DNA from: Diphasiastrum complanatum
Lineage: Eukaryota > Streptophyta > Lycopodiopsida > Lycopodiales > Lycopodiaceae
Assembly: GCA_029204225.1 (NCBI GenBank)
Contig: CM055100.1
Location: forward strand, 25,861,106-25,925,105
Direction: 5' to 3'
DNA: 64,000 nucleotides
The first letter of the stretch is position 1. Every line of letters starts with the position of its first letter. The position numbers were made by a program, and so were the translations under genes. Positions 57,334 to 64,000 of this stretch are shown here, piece by piece. The notes under the pieces are model-generated. The model was not told where the DNA came from. It did not search any database and worked only from the letters and a program-made list of their open reading frames with translations.

Positions 57334-59385
57334 ATAGCCCCCTTAATGTGGATCCTGAAAAGCTTTGGGCTTCAGATTTAACTTGTTGTTGAATATGAGC
57401 TGGTGCTCTTTTACCGGAGTCGTTGTGAAGTAATCTACTGCCATCAGATTTGTTCTGTTGGGTCGATTTTTGTACTTCGTGACAACAGTTGGTTGGAACT
57501 TTATTAGTCCTTTTGAACTCCAGTTCTAACTTGCATTTTAGATCTTTCATCAGATTCATATTGTTTTTGAATAGTAGAGTATCATCTACATAAAGAGTGG
57601 AGTTGATGAAGAAATCCGATACAAACTTGAAATGAAAATTCGAGTCTGCCAAGTTTGGATAGAAACCATTCTTGTTTAATAATGCAGATTTGGTGTCCAT
57701 TGTTGCTTCGCACTAGTCAACATTAGTAATTGACTTTGCCTTAGAATTTGTATTTGATTCCTACACGAAGAAGTAGACTAGATCATCCCTAAATAGGGAT
57801 GGAGGCTGTCTAGATTGATTTAATTCGATCCTCTGAAGTGATTTAGTCCGTTGAGATTCTAACTCGTTTTTCGAGTCAGTATCGATTTTTGACTTTTTGA
57901 CTCGGAATTCTGTTGTTCGATACTTGGGTCGGAATTTGCTGCAGTTTTCTCTTTGTGGTCAAAAAATTAGTCTTCAAAAAACTGACAATTCTGCTTGTGA
58001 ATGTTTTTTGAGTGTCTAGGTTGTAGAGCTTCTATGCTTTCTGATATGGAGAGTAGCCAATAAAAATTGATCTATTGTTGTTTGACCCTTGAATCGGATT
58101 TTGACTGGTCGACCCTGGGGTCAAATTTTGACTGTTTGATCCTTGGGTCTTATTTTGCTATAGATCAACAGAAACCTGATTGAAAGCTTTGCATCCAAAC
58201 ACTCAAATATTTATGAGTGATGGCTTCGATCCTATCCACACCTGATAAGGTGTCTTGCCATTTAGGGCTGTTGTAATGGATCGGTTTTGTAGATAGGCTG
58301 CTGTAGTAACAGCTTCTACCCAGAATTTCTTTGGAAGAGAGACGTGGGCCAACATGCTCTTGGCACTTGCAATGAGTGTCTGATTCTTCCTTTGAGCTAC
58401 ACCATTGGAATGAGGTGAATAGCTAGTTGTATGTTGTAGTTGTATTCTGTTGGCCTTGCAATAGACTTTGAATTCTTCTTCGGATCGAATTTTTTGTTGA
58501 TGCTTTGAAATGCTTGAAGAATTTGAAGGTATCGGATTTCTCCTTTAAGAAATAAGTTGCAATCCTCCGAGAGAAGTCATCGATAAAAGTCAATAAGTAG
58601 ACAGCTCCCCCTGTGGAAACAATATGCATAGGGCCACAAATGTCCATGTGTACAAGATCTAGCAAATTTCTAGATGTATGGACTATATCGAAAATTGTAG
58701 GACTTCTAGCATGCTTGCTGATTATGCAGCTTTTGCATGGAGTATCGGATTTGTACTAAATTATGTTTGGACATTTGTTGAATACTTTTACAATTGTGAT
58801 GGTCTAATCTAAAATGCAAAGGCATATCAGCTGATTCAAAAGTGGATGTGTAGCGAGCTTGACAATTAGAAAAATTGTAGTGGCTGATTTTATAAAGATT
58901 GCCACTTCTTCTGTTGAAAGCTAGAACTTTCTGGGATTTGTCAAAAATTGTGTAGCCTTGTGTGTCGAATTCGACCTTCTAACTCAAACCTGTAATTCTG
59001 CTAACTGAGAGCAGATTTTAGTCAAATTTGAAACATGGAGAACGTTAGTCAGCAACTTGACATCATCCCTTTGAAAGTCGACCCTGACTGTTCCTTCACC
59101 CTCAATTGTATGTTTTGACTTGTCACCAACTTGTACAATTGAGAGTCGTTGTATGATTGATAGTATTTGAACCAGTCCTTGTGGTGAGTCATATGTTGAG
59201 TTGCTCCCGAATCTAGGTATCAGGAGTCGATATTCTGATTTTCTCCGACCTTGGTCAAGAAGGCTGCTTAATCTTCATTTTGTTGTTGGATCGAAAAACT
59301 GGTTGAATCAGAATTTGCTTGTTGTTGGAACTGTTTCTTCTTCTCATTGTTGAATTTTAAAGTTCTGCAATCCTTGATAAGAAAC
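57296..59385 (-). pseudogene. Copia M3 gag end, protease, integrase and polymerase remnant
   Basis: Minus-strand order from high to low coordinates: zinc-knuckle end (KDCRTLKFNNEKKK), protease (YLDSGATQHMTHH), pre-integrase (YKISHYNFSN, HFRLDHHN), integrase core (LVHMDICGPM, FIDDFSRR), then SPHSNGVAQRKN where the catalytic Glu has become Gln, and LPKKFWVEAVTTAAYLQN. Polymerase is reduced to STLYVDDTLLF. The end runs SGSTLRGLCWNSML over the purine tract AAGGGGGC and into the LTR at 57334. Many stops, frameshifts and a large polymerase deletion make it inactive. Confidence 0.8.
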
Positions 59386-59479
59386 TAGACCGTCGCGCGG
59401 CTCTGATGTTCTGTTTGGGTGACTGAGAGAAAGACACAATTCACGAATCTGATAAACAAATGGTTTTTAATCACGGTCT

Positions 59480-59830
59480 CTGCTTATATAGAAAGATATT
59501 TTTATGCATTAAATGCAAGAGCGCCACGTGCCAATTTCTGATTGGTGTGTCCTATTAATGATTGCTCAACACGTGCGGATATACGTGTCCGATTTTCAAC
59601 CACATACGTGCCAACTTCTGGTTGATGTGTCCTATTAATGATTGTTCCACACGTGCGGATATACGTGTATGATTTCCAACCACACACATGTCACCTATGG
59701 ATTTGGCCAACATTTCACATAAATGCTTCACACGTCTTACAGGAATGGACGTATCTCAAAAGTGTCGCGAATCTAACGGTGATTTTCGAATGGCTGCGAT
59801 AAATCTGCGGGATGTATATAAGGGATAAAC
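59480..59830. promoter_or_regulatory. Possible bidirectional promoter with ACGTG repeats
   Basis: A TATA-like element faces left (CTATATAAGC on the minus strand, near 59485-59494) and another faces right (TGTATATAAGGG, near 59813-59824). Between them is an exact-period 80-base tandem duplication (59526-59685). Each unit carries two or more ACGTG cores (CACGTGC, ATACGTGT) and CCTATTAATGATTG. ACGTG cores bind plant bZIP/bHLH factors. The left-facing part could alternatively be the end of a minus-strand LTR. Confidence 0.4.
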
Positions 59831-60142
59831 ACTGTCATAAAACGTTTTGCTTACTCAGAGATCTTGATTGCAATATCGCACCCACAGAAATCTACTACTT
59901 TTGATCATATTTGCCAGCACTCCCTCGCGTGCCTGTGATATCGGATATTCTCGTCGACTGCCCAATATCGCTACCACGCGACGTTGCTCCTACTTTTCGA
60001 TTTTTTCAGCTCACTATCGCGTGCCTGCGATATCGTTTCCTTGATATCGTTGCCACGCAACAGTGCCTCTCCGAATCCGAATTTTGGCCATTCTTCGTGT
60101 TGCTGTGATATCCAGTATCCAGTTTTTCCTGTCATATCTAAT

Positions 60143-60691
60143 ATGGAATCTAACAAGCTGCATAAGTTTCTCTCTGACGTTGGTGTTCTAGACAGGACTG
60201 AGTACTTTTCATCTCTTTTTCGACTGAAATTTGATGTCGAGAGATTTGTGCTTGAGCACAAGTCTCACCTATGGAAATTATTCGAAAAGCTTTGAACTAG
60301 CATCCAAGAATTATCTCTTGTTATTGATGGCCTGAAATTTATTCATTTCCATGAATTGATAGTTGCCCAGCCTGAAGCCAAGCACAATCATGATAGGAAG
60401 TTTACCAAGCTTGATGAGAGCCTGAAGGTTGTACAATATTGTGAATCCCATAGAACATCATGCAGGTTTATAGCTGAGGGCATAGCTTTTGTTTTCTTCA
60501 TATCTGCCTTAATACCTGATGAAGGTCAATCTTCCAGATCAATTCGTGTTGGTTCTTCAAGTAGAACATCTAGGCGTGATGTAATAGAATATGCTGCAAC
60601 CAGTAAAATACATATATCAGAAATCAATTATATGACGTTGTTGAACAATTTTTGCACAAAAACAAATAGTGAATTACCATATAGTGTGTAA
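60143..60691 (+). pseudogene. Orphan reading frame behind a TATA box
   Basis: The ATG at 60143 opens a frame (MESNKLHKFLSDVGVLDR) that continues through one TGA at 60293 into IQELSLVIDGLKFIHF, HELIVAQPEAKHNHDRKF and RTSCRFIAEGIAFVFF and stops at 60691, about 182 codons in all. It is leucine- and charge-rich with one hydrophobic stretch (FIAEGIAFVFFISALI). No retroelement domain or known family is recognised. It starts about 320 bases after the right-facing TATA at 59815. The 5' part has short repeats of GCGTGCCTGYGATATCG. A minus-strand frame at 60624-60905 (MTYNVWKDVATSKNFEDR) overlaps its end and is also unrecognised. Confidence 0.35.
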
Positions 60692-60905
60692 CATGATCCT
60701 CTCCCCAACATTTTGGTACCGATTTGACAAATATCTCACAATATTTTTGTAAATATGACATGTCAATTTCAGATAACTTCTCTTTTCGCAACATGCCAAT
60801 CAAATTGTCGAGATTTTGCCATATTGCAGCATTTTTTAATCTTGTGTTGCCCCTATCTTCAAAATTTTTTGATGTTGCAACGTCTTTCCAAACATTGTAT
60901 GTCAC

Positions 60906-61842
60906 GGTAGAAGACTTTCCAGTGTGATTGGATAAAAACCTTCTAGCTTTTGCACCTCCAATAGATGGCTTGTTTGGAACGTTCCCTGATTTACCCTATA
61001 GTTTTTCACTTTTACAAGACATGTTGTAACTGTATTTGCTTGTTGATCAGGTTGCTTAGCTACATTCTTCGCTTTGAGAATTTGGCAATCCTGGATCTCA
61101 GGGTTATTGCGCTTGCAATACCTACAAAACTTCTTCTTCTTCATCGAATGTGGATTCAATGATTGTTCTTGACTTTGAGTTTGTTTCTGATTCGATGTAG
61201 ATTGCTTGAAGCTTTTCGGCTTCTATCGTTTCAAGCCCTTGTTGACATATAGAGCATGAGATGAAGAGGTAGACAAAGTGTCTTGAATTCTTCGATTATC
61301 TTCTTACAGCAAACTCTGGTAAGAGTTAAATCTGAGTGTGTCGTAATGATCATAACTCAGTTCTCATATGTAGAGGGCAGGCTTGAAAGCAATGTCATAA
61401 TTGCATCTTGATCGTCTATGACTAATCTGACAACGGCCATCTATTGCAAGAGATTCTTAAACTGGTTAATATGCTTTTGAAGAGAATCATTATTCGACAT
61501 ATGGAGTGTGAAGAATTTCCTTCGAATATGTAACTTGGTAGTGACGTCTCTCACATCATATAGTGAGCTTAGGATGCCCCAAACTTCTTTTGAAGTTTTG
61601 GCTTTAGCTACGTGGCCAATTTGAGTATCTGATATATTGAGGATAATAAGAGCGAAAGCTTTACCATCCTTCGATTTCCAATTTGAGTCTTATGTGTCGT
61701 CTTCAGGCTTTACTTCTGTACTTGTGACAACATCCCACAACTCGTTGGCTTTTGGCAAGGTTTGCATCTTAAATTTTCATAAATGATAGTTGGATCCATT
61801 CAGCTTGTCTGCGATAAGACCGGCTTTACTTTGAGAATCCAT
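60906..61842 (-). pseudogene. Copia M2 gag, minus strand
   Basis: The ATG at 61842 (minus) opens MDSQSKAGLIADKLNGSNYH, followed by a stop where Trp is expected, then KFKMQTLPKANELWDVV, KAFALIILNISDTQ and EVWGILSSLYDV. After frameshifts the zinc-knuckle region appears as CRYCKRNNPEIQDC, where the His is replaced. The frame ends before 60906. It is followed by the unrelated orphan region, so either M2 was cut there or M2 and M3 are parts of different elements brought together. Confidence 0.75.
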
Positions 61843-61929
61843 CTGGAACTTTTAGTCTGACGACGTTAAGTATAAGAGCTTCCGCGATAGAGTATTAGGC
61901 CTTGAAGAATCAGTGCCCTGATACCATAT

Positions 61930-62648
61930 TGGAAAGAGGTGTGTAAAAGATAGGTCGAAAAGAATTCGAATGACAAGAAAGAAAAATTATCGTGCACAGT
62001 GGAATAAACTATGTTTCTCTTTCTCTATGCATGACTATGCCTCTCAATTTCGAACAAAACAATAGTGATAGAGATCACATTCGATCTTATAGTAACTAAC
62101 TTTGAAATCATTAGTACTACAGTGATTACGTAGCCAAACATTTAGCATTGAATTATCAGACAGTTAATCAGTCGCGAAGCTCTATAGAAACAAAAACATT
62201 CTGAGATGATCCTAAACGCAATAAGAAGATAGTATCAATTTAGCATGAAACAAAACAGATGTAAATGAGTACAACCAGTTTTGCGGATCAAAGCTGCGTA
62301 CTCTAAGCTATCTCTAAGCGACTAAATAGAAGTCTGAATTAAGCGCAACTACTTATAAGAAGTGAGCACAATAGCAATCTCTAATCAACTCTAAAGAAGT
62401 AAGCTATAATGCTCAGGAGTGTTCAAGCTTGCAGGCTTGAGAGAGAGAGAGCTAACTATTCAATAATTGTTGATCTCTTGATCACATCAATGTTGTAAGA
62501 TCAACATGCCCAAATGTAGAAATATGAGTAGCTATTTATACAATAAGAAAATGCGGCAATGTCCACCGGTAGGACAACTATTTAGGTCATCAAATGCATC
62601 ATCCAGTTGGCTATGATATGTTGGCATCTGTCTAGATAGTCTTCCCAG
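61930..62648 (-). repeat. 5' LTR of copia M2 (far edge approximate)
   Basis: On the minus strand the LTR ends TCTTTCCA at 61930, three bases before the primer site TGGTATCAGGGCA (61915-61927). A TATA box TATAAATAG on the minus strand lies near 62530. The start TGGGAAGA near 62648 would give near-matching termini, but no second LTR exists to confirm it. Confidence 0.5.
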
Positions 62649-62774
62649 AAATTTACTTGCTAAACGGTTAGAGCAAGTCTGTAGCCTTTAAGACGAACAA
62701 TAAGCTATCTTGCGAAAAATGCGAAAAACACGAAGGTCTTCGCTAACATCATTTTGTTAACATTTGAGGCATCT

Positions 62775-63260
62775 AGCATTTTGTGAAAAAGCCGAAGTGA
62801 GAGACAAGGTGCTCTTGACTTTTGATTTCATACCCTTCAAGTTGTGACATGAAAATATACTCCATAATAGTGCCATTAAAAAATGTTGTTTGCACATCCA
62901 TTTGGTGGACTTCTAGGTGGCTGGAACTACAAATGATAATAAAAGTTGAATCGATGTGTGCTTCACCACCGAGCCTAAGGTCTTTGAATAATCGATATTA
63001 GGGACATGAGAAAATTCTTTGCTACAAGATGAGATTTGTACGTATCGGCTTTTTCTTTAGCATCATATTTAATTCTAACATTCATTTACAAGAAATTTTA
63101 TTTTGACCATGTCGCAACTCCATGACCATCCACGTGTCATTTAATATGAGGGAGTCATATTTTGTGTCCATGTCAACCTTCTATTGATCAACATCAGTTT
63201 TAGACATGGTTTCTTTCATTGTATTGATGAACATCAATTTTAGACATGGCTTCTTTCATT
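62775..63260 (-). pseudogene. Copia reverse transcriptase fragment, minus strand
   Basis: Minus-strand blocks in order: LILNDTWMVMEL and NKISCKW-like linker, IKYDAKEKADTYKSHLVAK, DYSKTLGSVVKHTSIQLLLS, VHQMDVQTTFFNG (motif A) and YIFMSQLEGYE. Frames shift at least twice, and the fragment ends before the catalytic YVDD. It is unrelated to M2, which has its LTR here. Confidence 0.75.
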
Positions 63261-63362
63261 TTATTAGGTTCCTACACTTCTAAGGTGCACATTGATTGTT
63301 TCTCAAACTTCTTTGACCACCATCACATCAATTTGCAATGAAAGGCCAATGAAGAATACTTA

Positions 63363-63881
63363 GGGCCATTTCACACTACACTGCACCCTTTCACACTAAC
63401 AAGCACTTGCCACTTTGTGGTAGATGACATGGCAAGGACCCACTGCCACGTAGGGGCAACTCAAAGCCATTTTTTGGGCCAAGCAATGTCCCCTAGCATG
63501 TTGAGTTGCCCCTTGCGTGTTGGCCTAAATTTTGAAGTCTTCTCAACCACTAATTGCTAATATTCCGTTCAATGAAATGCATTTCAATTTTGACATTTCT
63601 AGTTGAAAGGTGATTGCTTGAAAAAAAAAATCCTTATAGCACCCTTCAACTTTTTAACATGAAAAGTTTCAAACTTGCCTTGCAAAACACAGCATCTTAA
63701 TAAAATGGACCAATCATATGTCAAGATTCAAATGGGTCAATTAGCCCTTCATTTAACACTTGTCATCCAAATGTGACTCGGGTGGTCAATTGGCTATATC
63801 AACTCACTTGCCACTATTCAAAAAATGGGTGGCAAGTGAAAGGGCCAAGAAAAAGGACTTGCTTGTAGTGTGAAACCACCC
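63363..63881. mobile_element. Harbinger/Tourist-type MITE
   Basis: This 519-bp element has termini GGGCCATTTCACACTACA and, at the other end inverted, GGGTGGTTTCACACTACA (15 of 18 equal). It is flanked by TTA on both sides (63360-63362 and 63882-63884). TTA duplication and GGG-starting termini fit PIF/Harbinger-derived MITEs. It has no coding capacity. Its inside repeats GCCACTTTGTGG- and TTGCCACTATTC-like sequence. Confidence 0.75.
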
Positions 63882-63884
63882 TTA

Positions 63885-64000
63885 CAAGAATTAGGTTTAA
63901 GTTTATATGAAAGGCCAATGTCGAGTATTTACATCCTTTTGCAATGGAAATTATATACATGAATTTGCTTTGTGCTTATTTGGCACATATGATTTTACCT
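63885..64000. other. Unassigned flank
   Basis: Nothing is recognised. ATGAAAGGCCAATG here (63909-63922) repeats the sequence on the other side of the MITE (63338-63351). Confidence 0.4.

Overview
The window is nuclear DNA of a land plant with a large, repeat-rich genome. The evidence is dozens of Ty1/copia and Ty3/gypsy retrotransposons primed by initiator tRNA-Met (TGGTATCAGAGC sites), chromodomain gypsy elements, a plant DUF4408/DUF761-type gene, and long GA/CT and GT microsatellites. A gymnosperm or other large-genome lineage is plausible but is inference. There are no bacterial operons, CRISPR arrays or rRNA genes. Almost every coding frame is retroelement debris.

Layout. (1) 1-8228: copia element A (LTR end, primer site, gag, protease, integrase), split in its protease by a composite element at 2420-6943 flanked by the 5-bp duplication TCTAG. 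The composite has mismatched, chimeric LTRs and an internal foldback of reverse-transcriptase sequence. (2) 8232-12859: minus-strand copia debris, very long microsatellites, and a foldback element with about 125-bp inverted arms. (3) 12860-14672: first copy of a small membrane-protein gene (206 aa, minus strand). (4) 14735-20870: fragments of gypsy, copia and LTRs plus the 5' half of copia C. (5) 20871-32688: copia D, whose 5' LTR holds a nearly complete chromovirus (gypsy G, 21102-27665). (6) 32689-46741: a three-level nest. Minus-strand copia M0 is split in its RNase H by gypsy E (32913-45030, duplication AGCAA). Gypsy E is itself split in its RNase H by copia F (36352-42212, duplication TACTT). 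Copia F has identical 653-bp LTRs and one intact 1316-codon polyprotein, so it is the youngest and possibly still active element. (7) 46804-48350: a 5'-truncated non-LTR retrotransposon reverse transcriptase. (8) 48353-50188: second copy of the membrane-protein gene on the plus strand, so the two copies are head-to-head inverted repeats about 34 kb apart. (9) 50189-55105: AT-rich DNA with a previously hidden, intron-containing ULP1-like cysteine protease fragment and a candidate inverted-repeat element. (10) 55106-64000: more copia debris, an isolated LTR, a possible bidirectional promoter with an orphan reading frame, and a Harbinger-type MITE.

The history can be read from the nesting. Old copia elements were hit by younger elements, and most stop codons in the older ones are TGG to TGA/TAG, CGA to TGA or similar, the pattern left by deamination of methylated cytosine. 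The non-transposon content is the duplicated DUF gene, the ULP1-like remnant and an orphan frame near 60.1 kb.
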